Origin: Ndongobacter massiliensis
GTDB lineage: Bacteria; Bacillota; Clostridia; Tissierellales; Peptoniphilaceae
Reading direction: 5' to 3'
DNA length: 64,000 nucleotides
Assembly: GCF_900120375.1 (NCBI RefSeq)
Contig: NZ_LT635480.1
Span: forward strand, 248,001 to 312,000
The notes beneath the pieces are model-generated. The model saw only the letters and a program-made list of their open reading frames with translations. It ran no database searches and was not told where the DNA came from. Shown here piece by piece: positions 7,078 to 16,378 of this stretch. Position numbers and translations under genes: made by a program. Position 1 is the first letter of the stretch, and each line of letters starts with the position of its first letter.

Positions 7078-9121
7078 ATTAGTGGCCAGAAACAGTAAAA
7101 GAAATCGAAAAGACAACTTGCTATATTTCAGCTCCATGATTATTTCAATCGTTGCCTTTTATATTGTCCTTTCCTTGTCAAATCAGGATGTGATGACCTT
7201 CCTGAAGAAAATGGAAAGCGATGCGGTCGCTCGCTTGATGAGCATTATTCCTGTTTTCTATCTGACGAGTCTGTTTATTTTATTCTTCTTGGTCTATTTT
7301 GCAGGCAGCATTCAGATCGAGCGAAGAAAACACGAATTCGGCGTATATTTAACATTGGGTATGAAACGAAGTCGATTGTTTGTCATGCTTTTGTTGGAAG
7401 AATTGCGTAATAGCTTTATTGCCCTTGCGATTGGCCTTCCTGTTGCCGTACTGCTGTCTGAATTGATCAGCCTTGTAACGGCAAAAGTCGTCGGCCTGGG
7501 AATCATTGGGCATCAATTTTCTTTCTCTTTTATCGCTGTTATTTTCACGGTTATTGGTTTCCTTTTGGTAAAAGTGCTCTCCTGTATCTTTTTAAGTTTC
7601 AAGGTGACGGGTAAAGAAATTGGAGAGCTTTTGACGGATTCTCCATCCGGAATCAAAAAGCAACTTCCTAAAATCATCTATATTGCATCGATGATCTTAG
7701 GTATCCTGATGCTGATCAAAGCTTATAAGCTCGGCATCAGCGGTGATGCTTGGCTTAATATAAAAATGATGGGAGTGACCCTATTATTAGGCGGTCTTGG
7801 CACCATCCTCCTGTTTTTTGGCTTAAGAACCGTTATTGGATTTTTAGCCGGCACAGGAAATCGAAATAAGAAAAAACTCCATGCCTTTAATTTTAGACAA
7901 ATTCAGGAATTAGTCATTCGCCGTTCTACGACGGTAGCTATTTGTTCTCTTTTAATATTTTCAGCCCTTTGCTTATTTGGAGCAGGGATTGCCTTTTCAA
8001 CAGATCGGTCAGAAAATGCGCATATTTTAGATTACACATTTAGTAGTGAGGATTGGGAAAAAGAACTTGACGCAAAACAGGTGGAGAGCCTACTCCAAAA
8101 CGGAGGGATTGCTTCCAAATTTTCAAGCCTGCTGGAAATAAGGGTGGGGGCTCCAATAGAAACAAACGCTTTATCCCTTGACAATCTAATCGAGCAAATC
8201 GAAAAGGCGGATTCAACGGAAGCTCAAGATACCCTGCTGCACAATTTAGCGAGTAGAAAGGATAGCTATTTCATTTCCTTAAGCGGCTATAATGAGCTAA
8301 GGAAAGTCGCCAATCTTGAGCCACTTGCTTTGCAAGATGATGAAGCGGTTTTGTATATGGGCAAGGACTTCTTGCTTGAAGAAGCACTTTTGAACTCCAT
8401 TATCAAAACAGAACCTAGCATTCAGCAGTCGGGGAACTCGCTGACCCTGGTCGGACAAGTTGAATCCTTACCTATTGTCACAGATCGTGCGATTACCTTG
8501 GCCTTTGCTTTGATCGTACCTGACCAGGTTTTCGATTCATACACAGGGGGGGACTATTCAAATTATGTCAGTGCTGTGTTGGATCCTGATTTTGTTCAGG
8601 AAAAAGGCTTAATGCAAGCGATCATGGAGATCAATAGTTCTTTAGACCCAATGCCCATCCATTATGAAAGCTATCTACAAAATATGGGCAGACAATTGTT
8701 TTATACAGTAGCGGCAAGCTATTTGACGATTTATTTAGCCATTATTTTTCTTGTTGTAGCTAATACAGCCATCGGCGTTCAATTTTTGATGGGGCAACGA
8801 AAAACACACAAGCGTTATCATACTCTGGTTCATCTGGGAGCGACCTATCAGACCTTGTGCAAGTCTGCAAGAAAGCAAGTCAACTGGTACTTTGGTTTAC
8901 CAATCGCTATAGCCTTAATCAACAGCATTTTTGGTGTTATGACTTTGTTTGCCGCTTTATTGCCGTCATCCGGCTTGAAAGCAAATCTTGGATTGCAGTT
9001 GCTGATTGCCGGTGTTGCCATTTTTGTCTTAGCCATTATCGAATACATCTATATGACCTTAGTTAAAAAGAGTAGCGATCGCTTTCTCTGGACATTGATG
9101 AAACCGAAAAGAATCGAATAA
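7067..9121 (+). CDS. BceB-like ABC transporter permease (FtsX-domain)
   Basis: 684 aa, the size and plan of BceB-type permeases: one N-terminal membrane helix, FtsX-type helices (TSLFILFFLVYFAG, ERRKHEFGVYLTLGMKRS), a large extracytoplasmic region at about residues 310-530, and a final group of helices. BceB-type permeases recognise peptide antibiotics such as bacitracin, nisin or lantibiotics and also pass the signal to their histidine kinase. GGAGGTG precedes the ATG. The specific drug cannot be read from the sequence. Confidence 0.92.
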   Translation: MFSKLVARNSKRNRKDNLLYFSSMIISIVAFYIVLSLSNQDVMTFLKKMESDAVARLMSIIPVFYLTSLFILFFLVYFAGSIQIERRKHEFGVYLTLGMKRSRLFVMLLLEELRNSFIALAIGLPVAVLLSELISLVTAKVVGLGIIGHQFSFSFIAVIFTVIGFLLVKVLSCIFLSFKVTGKEIGELLTDSPSGIKKQLPKIIYIASMILGILMLIKAYKLGISGDAWLNIKMMGVTLLLGGLGTILLFFGLRTVIGFLAGTGNRNKKKLHAFNFRQIQELVIRRSTTVAICSLLIFSALCLFGAGIAFSTDRSENAHILDYTFSSEDWEKELDAKQVESLLQNGGIASKFSSLLEIRVGAPIETNALSLDNLIEQIEKADSTEAQDTLLHNLASRKDSYFISLSGYNELRKVANLEPLALQDDEAVLYMGKDFLLEEALLNSIIKTEPSIQQSGNSLTLVGQVESLPIVTDRAITLAFALIVPDQVFDSYTGGDYSNYVSAVLDPDFVQEKGLMQAIMEINSSLDPMPIHYESYLQNMGRQLFYTVAASYLTIYLAIIFLVVANTAIGVQFLMGQRKTHKRYHTLVHLGATYQTLCKSARKQVNWYFGLPIAIALINSIFGVMTLFAALLPSSGLKANLGLQLLIAGVAIFVLAIIEYIYMTLVKKSSDRFLWTLMKPKRIE

Positions 9122-9142
9122 TACTCAGGAGGGGGAAAGGAG

Positions 9143-9886
9143 ATGACAGATTTGAAGCGAATCTTAGTGATTGAGGATGAGGAGTTGATAAGAGAAGAAC
9201 TGGTTATTATGCTGGAAAAAGCAGAATATCAAGTAGAGAAGATTACAGATTTTCATCATGTGACAGAGCAAATTATAAATTTGTCACCGGATTTGATTGT
9301 ATTGGATTTGAATCTTCCCAATGAGAGTGGCTTTCAGATTTGTAGGCGTATGAAAAATAAAAGCTCTTTTCCTATCCTGGTTCTTACTTCCCGCGATCAA
9401 TTAAAGGATGAAATTCAAGCTTTAAAATTAGGTGCCGATGAATATTTGACAAAACCTTTCCGGAAAGAACGGCTTTTGGCACGCATTAAAAACCTATTGA
9501 GAAGATATGAAGGCAGAGCAAACCTTCTGGAGCGCAATAACTTTTTACTGGACAGGAACACCTACACTCTGTATATCGATGGAAACTCTGTCGTGCTGCC
9601 ACAAAATCAAGGCAAGTTATTAGAAGCCCTTCTAATTGCCGATTCAACTATTGTGACCAAAGAAGAGTTAGGTATGGCACTGTGGGGCACAACGGAGTTT
9701 ATTGACGAAAATGCCTTGCAAGTCAACATGACAAGGTTAAGAAAAGTGATGAAAGAAGTAGGTATGGTTCAGCAAATAGAAACAGTGAGAGGTATGGGTT
9801 ACAGACTGATTGGCGAAGATGGCAACTCAGACCAAGACAACAGTGAAAAAGACGATAGTGGTGCTTTCGATGAAACGATATTTTAA
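9143..9886 (+). CDS. BceR-like OmpR-family response regulator
   Basis: 247 aa. Receiver domain at residues ~5-115 with the acidic pocket (VIEDEE), phospho-acceptor Asp in LIVLDLNLP, and the conserved Lys in DEYLTKPF. OmpR/PhoB winged helix at ~130-232 (ENALQVNMTRLRKVM, IETVRGMGYRL). It is expected to activate the bceAB-like genes upstream. Strong AGGAGGGGGAAAGGAG site; its 3' end overlaps the kinase gene by 17 bp. Confidence 0.94.
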   Translation: MTDLKRILVIEDEELIREELVIMLEKAEYQVEKITDFHHVTEQIINLSPDLIVLDLNLPNESGFQICRRMKNKSSFPILVLTSRDQLKDEIQALKLGADEYLTKPFRKERLLARIKNLLRRYEGRANLLERNNFLLDRNTYTLYIDGNSVVLPQNQGKLLEALLIADSTIVTKEELGMALWGTTEFIDENALQVNMTRLRKVMKEVGMVQQIETVRGMGYRLIGEDGNSDQDNSEKDDSGAFDETIF

Positions 9887-10874
9887 ATCGATTAAGCAAT
9901 ATATTCCTTGGCTATTCGTGATATTAGCTGTAGAAGGATTTACCGTTGTTCTCCTCTGGTTAGCTGATATACAGGTGTTTAAAGCTTTATTTCCATTGCT
10001 GCTCCTATTCACTCTGTTTTTATTTGCCGTCCTATCCTATATCTTGATGAAAAAAGAAAAGGATAAAGAAAAAGCATTCAAAGAATTCTTGCTGAATCCG
10101 AACAAAAATAGCGAAAAAATTTTGCTTGATTCCTATGGACTAGAAAATAAAGAAAGCATTCTGTTGTTGGCTGAGACGATATACAAGAAAGAAAAAGAAA
10201 TAGAAAAGGCTGATTCACTCTTGGCGGATTATGAGAGTTATGTTGAACTGTGGGCACATGAAATTAAGCTGCCCTTATCCTTGTTAACTCTAATCTTAGA
10301 TAATCAGGCCGATTCCCTTTCGCAAGATCTTTCTTTTAAACTAGATTATATAAGAAATCAAGTTCAAAGTAATATTTCGCAGATTTTGTTCTACTACCGG
10401 GTTAAGAGCGAGAAAAAGGACTATTTCTTTGAGGAGCTGAATGTGGACATCTGCGTTAACGAGATTTTGGAGGATTATGCTCCCTTGATTCATGAAAAGA
10501 ACTTAAAGATTACTTCTCAGAATTTAAATCATAAGATTTATACTGACCGCAGGGGGGTTGAATTTATTATCGGGCAAGTCATCGCAAATTCACTCAAGTA
10601 TTCCGGTCACAACCCATGCCTGGATATTTCTATAGATACTGATAGGGGAAAAACAAGATTAACCCTAAAAGATAACGGTCAGGGTGTTAAAGAATGTGAC
10701 TTGCCGTATATTTTCGAGAAAGGATTTACAGGAGACTCAGGTGGTGTTAGAAGAAAATCAACAGGGATGGGCTTATACCTGGTAAAGCACTTAGCAGACG
10801 ATTTAAGTATAGAAATAGAGGTTTCTTCAATTTGGCAATGCGGTTTCACGGTATCTTTGTTTTTTCAACAATAG
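9870..10874 (+). CDS. BceS-like intramembrane-sensing histidine kinase
   Basis: 334 aa. Two membrane helices lie close together in the first ~60 residues with almost no extracellular loop, the mark of intramembrane-sensing kinases that read flux through BceAB. Phospho-acceptor His in ELWAHEIKLPLS, N box VIANSLKYSG, G boxes DNGQGV and STGMGLYLVKHL. ATG at 9870 lies inside the end of the response regulator gene. It completes a BceAB-RS detoxification module. Confidence 0.93.
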   Translation: MKRYFKSIKQYIPWLFVILAVEGFTVVLLWLADIQVFKALFPLLLLFTLFLFAVLSYILMKKEKDKEKAFKEFLLNPNKNSEKILLDSYGLENKESILLLAETIYKKEKEIEKADSLLADYESYVELWAHEIKLPLSLLTLILDNQADSLSQDLSFKLDYIRNQVQSNISQILFYYRVKSEKKDYFFEELNVDICVNEILEDYAPLIHEKNLKITSQNLNHKIYTDRRGVEFIIGQVIANSLKYSGHNPCLDISIDTDRGKTRLTLKDNGQGVKECDLPYIFEKGFTGDSGGVRRKSTGMGLYLVKHLADDLSIEIEVSSIWQCGFTVSLFFQQ

Positions 10875-10944
10875 GGTAAGTTTTGTTGAAAGCGTATAGG
10901 AAACTAGCATCATAGGTCTTGGGGCATTTAGAAAAAGTATCAGC

Positions 10945-12234
10945 CTAAATTTCCATCCCATTTCTGAATATAAAGGTTAGCTTTCCGTCTCTTGAGACAG
11001 TGGCATAATCAAGCAGACTTTGCCAGAGAAGCGGGCTGAAAGTTGCCGTCTCGTCTTCGGACAGTAGAGTTTTTATAAATCTCCCAGCCTGGATATGCCG
11101 GGTTTTCTTGTCTTCAATTTTCTCATTGATGATATCGTATTTTTTCTTCACACTGTTAAAACGCTCAGCCATTTCATCAAATTTCTGATTATACTTTTCC
11201 TGGTCTAAGACCATCCTGGCGTTATTTTGAATGGCCTGTTCCATGAGATTTGATATGGATTCTATCTCTGCATAGAGCTTATCTCGTTTAGTTTCCAGAT
11301 CGCTGGTACTATATGCGATGTCCTCAATAGCCTGAAAGTTTGCCCTTATCTGCTCACGGTCTTTAATCAGAATGCCCACGGCCTTCATAAAAGCATCCTT
11401 TATTTCATCCTCTGTAAAGTGCGGAGTTTGGCATTTCTCTTTAAACTTGCTGTTGCACTGCCAGATGGTCCGTTTATACTTGCTGTTGGAGTGCCAGACT
11501 TTCGAGCAGTACCAATCTCCACAGTCTTCACATTTTATCTTCCCCGAGAAGATAGTGACGTTGTTTTTTGATTTCCGATAATCATGTTCAAGTAGGGTTT
11601 GCACAAAGTCCCAAGTCTCCGGCTCGATAATCGCTTCATGATTATTCTTCACATAGTATTGCGGGATTTCACCTTCGTTAACTTTTTTCTTCTTGGTCAA
11701 AAAATCAACGGTGAACGATTTTTGCAAGAGCGCGTCACCTTTGTATTTCTCATTAGTAAGGATTGACTTAACGCTTCTGGCACTCCACTTGTCTTTGCCG
11801 CCGGGCGTTTTCATTCCTCGAGCCGTCAGTTCCTTGGCGACACCGTAGCAGGATCGTCCCTCAAGAAATAGTCCGTACAGAAGCTTTATGGTCTTGGCTT
11901 CTTCGAGATTGACGACCAGATTGCCGTCCTCTCCTCGGTCATAGCCTAAGAAACGACTAAACGGCACGGTGACTTTTCCGTCAGCAAACCGCTTTCTTTG
12001 TCCCCAGGTGCAATTTTCAGAAATAGATCGGGATTCTTCTTGAGCGAGCGAGGACATGATGGTAATGAGCAGTTCGCCTTTGGAATCCAGTGTTTGAATG
12101 TTTTCTTTTTCGAACCAGACTTCGATGTTTTTCTCCTTGAGCTTCCTCACGGTCGTTAAAGTATCGACTGTATTTCTTGCAAAGCGGCTGACCGATTTTG
12201 TGATGATGAGGTCAATCTTTCCATCTGGACACAA
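10945..12234 (-). pseudogene. Large serine recombinase, N-terminally truncated (remnant A)
   Basis: 429 codons from DGKIDLIITKSVSRFARN to FRNGMEI. The second half of the catalytic domain, the recombinase domain (GYDRGEDG, SILTNEKYKGDALLQKS), the zinc ribbon (CEDCG...C) and a long coiled coil (~residues 290-390) are present. The N-terminal ~90 residues with the nucleophilic serine are missing: just upstream of DGKIDL the sequence changes to a truncated HTH gene on the other strand. It belongs to the same subfamily as the recombinases at 23558 and 27199 but is clearly diverged. Not catalytically competent. Confidence 0.88.
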
Positions 12235-12416
12235 AAACGAAATGTATTGAAGCCGGAATCACCCAGGCAAGGCTAGCAAAGGAAATTGAAACATCCGTTT
12301 CCTATGTAAACCGGGTGATCCGCAGCAAGGAAACCATCGTCAACAACACGCTTGTCAAAATGATGGAAGCTCTGGGGTATGATATAAAGCTTCGGTATGT
12401 GAGACGGGAGGAAGAG
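12227..12416 (+). pseudogene. XRE-type HTH gene fragment, copy 1
   Basis: Translates as KTKCIEAGITQARLAKEIET, SYVNRVIRSKETIVNNTLV, EALGYDIKLRYVRREEE. This is the C-terminal two-thirds of a Cro/CI-type HTH protein with no start codon or N-terminus. The same segment, truncated at the same point (GGACA.AAAAACGAAATG), recurs at 14970-15158. It normally would precede the TfoX-type gene that follows. Confidence 0.75.
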
Positions 12417-12418
12417 TT

Positions 12419-12745
12419 ATGGCATAAAGCAAATATTATCTCGATTACATATTAGAACAGCTATCTGGTTTAGAGGATATTTCCTATCGCGCAATGATGG
12501 GAGAGTACATTTTATATTACCGAGGAAAAATCATCGGCGGCATTTATGATGACAGACTACTTGTAAAGCCCGTTCCATCCGCGGTCTCATATATGAGTTG
12601 TCCGAAGTTTGAACTTCCTTACACAGGGGCAAAGGAAATGCTGCTGGTTGAGGAAGTTGATAACAGGGAGAAGCTATGTGGCTTGCTGTCGGCGATGTAC
12701 GAGGAATTGCCAGATCCGAAAGTAAAAGAAAGACATCGAAGATGA
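12419..12745 (+). pseudogene. TfoX N-terminal-domain family protein with a stop at codon 3
   Basis: From ATG 12419 the frame reads Met-Ala-stop (TAA 12425-12427), then SKYYLDYILEQLSGLED, YRAMMGEYILYYRGKIIGGI, YTGAKEMLLVEEVDN, a full-length TfoX_N-type protein of ~108 residues. Relatives begin Met-Ala-Ser-Ser-like, so a single substitution made the stop. Translation might restart at the ATG at 12494 (MMGEYIL), which would lose the first 25 residues. TfoX_N proteins relate to competence regulator Sxy, but the function of the short Firmicutes forms is unknown. Confidence 0.78.
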
Positions 12746-12814
12746 GGCTGTTGAAGGATTAGCGCAATGAACGTTTGACAGTGCTAAATTTGAATTTGTA
12801 TAAGGAGGAAATAT

Positions 12815-13096
12815 ATGAAGAAAAAAATTAAAATTCTAATTGCGTTGGTTGTTGGATTTGCTTTTGCAATGCTGTTGATGAGCGTCGCAATTTACTTTGG
12901 ATTTACTAACGCATATAGCACAAATGTAAATACACTAACTGTCAAAATACTCGGAATACCTATTTATGAACTTACGAAGTCTGGAACAGAGTATTTTGGC
13001 AAATCAATAGCAATTTATATGGGTGCAGTATGTGGCATTTGTATGACACTCAGTGTTATGACTGAAGAACTTGTCAGTAAAGCAAGCCACAAATAA
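12815..13096 (+). CDS. Small membrane protein of unknown function
   Basis: 93 aa with two hydrophobic segments (about residues 7-30 and 66-85). The start follows a strong AAGGAGGAAA site. No family recognised. It lies in the cassette between the two HTH fragment copies. Confidence 0.65.
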   Translation: MKKKIKILIALVVGFAFAMLLMSVAIYFGFTNAYSTNVNTLTVKILGIPIYELTKSGTEYFGKSIAIYMGAVCGICMTLSVMTEELVSKASHK

Positions 13097-13120
13097 TTTT
13101 GAATTTATTAAGGTGTCCAT

Positions 13121-13744
13121 ATGAAAGAAAAAAGACCTGATTTTAGAGATATAAAATCATTTGAAGAATTTAATAGATACTATTGGTATCGAGAAGAACT
13201 TTCACAAATTTGTAAGTCTCTTGGATTAGAGTATAGATGTACGAAGCAAGAATTGAACTATATTATCGAACAATATTTTAGGGGAAATAAAGTAGAAAAA
13301 TTTTTGAGTATGAGTAAAGGAAATAAAAATCAGTCCGAAGTTATAACCTTGGAGACACCATTACTTAAATGCGGTTTTTCATTTAACCAAAAATTTCGAG
13401 ATTATTTTTCAGCTGTAACAGGTATTAGTCCGTTTAAATTTAGTGCTGATATGGCAACGGCTTGGCGAAAAGTAAAAAGGGATAAAGATATAAAATTCAC
13501 TATTCAAGATATGATTAAAATATATTATGGTGAGTCGGATTATGCCAAGTATGATAGTTCGGCTTGTCAATGGAATCAGTTTCTAAAAGACTTTTGTTTA
13601 GATGAATTTAGCGATTGTTATTCTAATAAGTTAAAAGTTGCAGCTATTCTCTGGAAAGAAGTTAGAAACTCGATAAATGAAAAAGTTTACTCACGGGGAC
13701 TTTTAAAAAAGTATGAATATAAAGTAGAGGAATACTGTAAGTAA
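13121..13744 (+). CDS. SAP-domain-like protein of unknown function
   Basis: 207 aa. The N-terminal stretch (FEEFNRYYWYREELSQICKS then LGLEYRCTKQELNYIIEQYF) fits a SAP-type helix-extended-loop-helix nucleic-acid-binding domain as found in a family common in Clostridia. The rest has conserved-looking motifs (FNQKFRDYFS, FKFSADMATAWRKVK) without known function. AT-rich like its neighbours in this cassette. Confidence 0.7.
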   Translation: MKEKRPDFRDIKSFEEFNRYYWYREELSQICKSLGLEYRCTKQELNYIIEQYFRGNKVEKFLSMSKGNKNQSEVITLETPLLKCGFSFNQKFRDYFSAVTGISPFKFSADMATAWRKVKRDKDIKFTIQDMIKIYYGESDYAKYDSSACQWNQFLKDFCLDEFSDCYSNKLKVAAILWKEVRNSINEKVYSRGLLKKYEYKVEEYCK

Positions 13745-13881
13745 ACAGATCCCAGTTTGTCGAGCTTAGCAAGTTATAAGGCTCTCTAAGATGCACCCTA
13801 TAACATTTGTACGAATACTGTAGGGTAGGAAAAGACATCTTCCTCTATACTAAAATAAATCGAAAGAAAGGAGGAATTGAA

Positions 13882-14724
13882 GTGAATATTATCAAGTCGT
13901 TTAACAATACAATTGATTATCTTGAAACAGTTCTTGATGATGAGATTGATGAAAAGAAAGTAACTCAATTATCCGGATACTCTTATTCTATGTTCAGTCG
14001 CTTGTTTTCTATTCTGACCGAAACAACGCTCTCAGAATATTTAAGAAGCAGAAGATTAACAGAAGCTGCGCTTATATTAAGAGACACGGATGAAAAGATT
14101 ATTGATGTTGCATTCAAATTCGGATATGAGTCACCGGATTCATTTGGAACGGCTTTTAAGAATTTTCATGGATTTGCTCCTTCTGAGGTAAGGAACGGGA
14201 AACCATTCAAATTAGTTTCACGGGTGCAATTAGCACTAAGTGTAAGAGGAGGAAGAAGTATGAATATTACAATTCAAAAGAAAAAAGCATTTACAGTTGC
14301 AGGTGTAAATGAACAGAACATCAATTCATCACTATGTCCAAGTGTCTGGGGTAAGGTATTTGAGAAATATAGCCACGATGAACTTGCAAGATTGGGAAGC
14401 GGTCAAAGTGTAGGGGTTTGTCATGATGTGGAAAACCCAAGTACAATAAACTATATGGCAGGGTATATTGTTACCGATATAGATAAAGCAAAAGGCATGG
14501 GCTTAGATGTTCTGGAGGTTAAAGAAGCAGAATATGCCATTGTAGAGTTAACCGGAAGAGTTCCGGAGTGTATTCACGATGGTTGGAAGTATGCGATGGA
14601 AGTCTTCTTCCCTGAACATGGTTTTGTACACTCCGGAAGTCCTGATTTTGAGTATTACTATGAGGGCGATATGGATAGTCCGGAATACAAAATGGAACTT
14701 TGGATCCCAATAACCAAAGCTTAA
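13882..14724 (+). CDS. AraC-family regulator with GyrI-like effector-binding domain
   Basis: 280 aa from the GTG at 13882, chosen because AAAGGAGG lies 7 bp upstream. Residues ~1-105 form an AraC double helix-turn-helix (EKKVTQLSGYSYSMFSRLF, IIDVAFKFGYESPDSFGTAF, FAPSEVR). Residues ~125-280 are a GyrI/Bac_rhamB-like small-molecule-binding domain (AGVNEQN, AIVELTGRVPE, FEYYYEGDMDSPEYKMELWI). Such proteins sense toxic or cationic compounds; the target here is unknown. Confidence 0.9.
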   Translation: MNIIKSFNNTIDYLETVLDDEIDEKKVTQLSGYSYSMFSRLFSILTETTLSEYLRSRRLTEAALILRDTDEKIIDVAFKFGYESPDSFGTAFKNFHGFAPSEVRNGKPFKLVSRVQLALSVRGGRSMNITIQKKKAFTVAGVNEQNINSSLCPSVWGKVFEKYSHDELARLGSGQSVGVCHDVENPSTINYMAGYIVTDIDKAKGMGLDVLEVKEAEYAIVELTGRVPECIHDGWKYAMEVFFPEHGFVHSGSPDFEYYYEGDMDSPEYKMELWIPITKA

Positions 14725-14744
14725 TCACTATTAAACAAGTCTCA

Positions 14745-14784
14745 GAGTCCAAGCTTTTTCTTTCGTTCGAAAAGTCTTGGACTC
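14745..14784 (+). terminator. Hairpin after the AraC-type gene
   Basis: GAGTCCAAG (14745-14753) and CTTGGACTC (14776-14784) are perfectly complementary, with further CTTTT/AAAAG pairing inside. There is no T-tract after the stem, so termination is possible but not certain. The stretch 14785-14969 shows no gene. Confidence 0.5.
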
Positions 14785-14969
14785 CTACGCTCTAACGACA
14801 TTCCCCTTGCCAACTTCCACCCTGCAACGAGCGTTAAGACCAAGTTCTTGATGTAGGGTTATCATCAGGGTAGTCTTAATACATGTGGAGACGGCAGTCT
14901 TGATATCAAGGGTGAATGACTAAACTGTATAAAAAAGGCTTGAAATTTAGAGATTCCTAAGAAAAGCCC

Positions 14970-15158
14970 GGACATAAAAACGAAATGCTGTGAAGCCGGA
15001 ATCACCCAGGCAAGGCTGGCAAAGGAAATCGAAACATCCGCTCCCTATGTAAACCGGGTGATCCGCAGCAAGGAAACCATCGTCAACAACACGCTTGTCA
15101 AGATAATGGAAGCTCTGGGGTACGATATCGAGTTAAGGTATGTGAAGCGAGAAGAATG
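14970..15158 (+). pseudogene. XRE-type HTH gene fragment, copy 2
   Basis: Second copy of the fragment at 12227-12416, nearly identical in DNA (KTKCCEAGITQARLAKEIET, APYVNRVIRSKETIVNNTLV, stop after VKREE). It lacks its N-terminus at the same base as copy 1. The two copies are direct repeats about 2.74 kb apart. Confidence 0.75.
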
Positions 15159-15204
15159 ATTTTTATGGAAATTGTATTAGTGAGCTGTAGGGAAAGTATA
15201 ACAA

Positions 15205-15699
15205 ATGGAAATTAGATATATAACACTTTCAGATGATAGATTGGCTATCAGCAAAATTTACGAAGATAGTTGGAAACATGCCTACAAAGGGATAATTCCA
15301 CAAGAATATCTTAATTCAATTCCTGAGGGAAGATGGTCAAAAAACTTTGATATACCCGGATGGAAAACACTTGTTTGTATTGACGATGGAAAGTTTATCG
15401 GTACAAGCAGCTTTTGCAGGTCCCGTTTTGAGAAGTTTTCTGAGTGTGGTGAAATCATTTCAATATATTTTCTTCCCGAATATATGGGAAAGGGCTACGG
15501 GAAAAAGCTTCTTGAAGCAACTGTTTTAGAACTTAATAAGCTTGGTTTTGATGAACTGTTCTTATGGGTGCTTGATGACAATATTGCGGCTAAAAATTTC
15601 TATGAGCATTTCGGGTTTCTCCAAACAGAGGATTATCTGGATGATACTATTGGGGGCAAAGAGCTTCGTGAAGTAAGATTTATTTATAGAAATAAATAA
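15205..15699 (+). CDS. GNAT family N-acetyltransferase
   Basis: 164 aa, a complete GNAT domain. Motif A with the acetyl-CoA pyrophosphate loop is IISIYFLPEYMGKGYGKKLL; the C-terminal part (LWVLDDNIAAKNFYEHFGF) is standard. The substrate is not predictable. It is unrelated in detail to the broken GNAT gene at 5492. Confidence 0.92.
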   Translation: MEIRYITLSDDRLAISKIYEDSWKHAYKGIIPQEYLNSIPEGRWSKNFDIPGWKTLVCIDDGKFIGTSSFCRSRFEKFSECGEIISIYFLPEYMGKGYGKKLLEATVLELNKLGFDELFLWVLDDNIAAKNFYEHFGFLQTEDYLDDTIGGKELREVRFIYRNK

Positions 15700-15830
15700 C
15701 AAATTTACATTGGAATGTTTGAACGGAGGAACTCAGTCGAAATCAATTTAGTTCTTGGGCTTTAGTTGGAAAGGAAATAAAGCAGGTTAGTTAATTGAAC
15801 AATAGATTATCACTACGGAGGTAGCAGTTT

Positions 15831-16084
15831 ATGCCACAAATGAATAAATGCGGCAAATTCATTTTTGGGAAATCTCTTATAAGAGAAAAATGAAATTACT
15901 GCCGATTCGTAGCAGTGATATTGCGTTTACTATGGGCGCATATGGACGGTTGCTGGAAGAATCCATAAAGCACGAGTTTGAAATTCCTGGTGATTGGGGT
16001 AACGGCGAGGATCGAAAGAAAAGACTCACAGAAGCCGGTTATGACTATGACAAAGTGCAAAGAAGAGTTAACGAGTTAATCTGA
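15831..16084 (+). pseudogene. Composite remnant: small conserved protein joined to a lysin CW_7 repeat
   Basis: An ATG at 15831 after GGAGG opens MPQMNKCGKFIFGKSLIREK and stops. The next frame (15848-16084) runs through LLPIRSSDIAFTMGAYGRLL into GDWGNGEDRKKRLTEAGYDY and then DKVQRRVNELI. The last part is one CW_7 cell-wall-binding repeat like those at the C-terminus of the prophage lysozyme at 31338. The first part resembles a small AbrB-like family, an uncertain recollection. I read it as a fusion of degraded pieces. Confidence 0.6.
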
Positions 16085-16086
16085 TA

Positions 16087-16131
16087 GCTGCCCCACGGTC
16101 TAAGTTCAACTTAGGTCGTGGGGCTGTTTTT
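16087..16131 (+). terminator. Rho-independent terminator
   Basis: GCCCCACG (16090-16097) and CTAAGTT pair with AACTTAG and CGTGGGGC, giving a stem of more than 15 pairs with a 2-nt mismatch and a tight loop, followed by TTTTT. It follows the lysin-repeat remnant. Confidence 0.8.
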
Positions 16132-16378
16132 ATGTCCTATACCTTTTAACGATTAGCATACTTTTTAACGATTTAGCGTTCTGTTTACGAGAGGGGGTGC
16201 AATGCACCGGGTTTAAACAATATAATCACCCAATAAAGCTTGAGAACCCTTCTGGTTTTAGAAAGAATGTTGCTCTTAAAAACACTGAAATAGCTCTATT
16301 TTAAAGCCTTTCAGCCATTTTTAGCTTGATGGCAATTGTATCAAAATGAGTAAGTACATAGAGAACAAAACGCCATAT

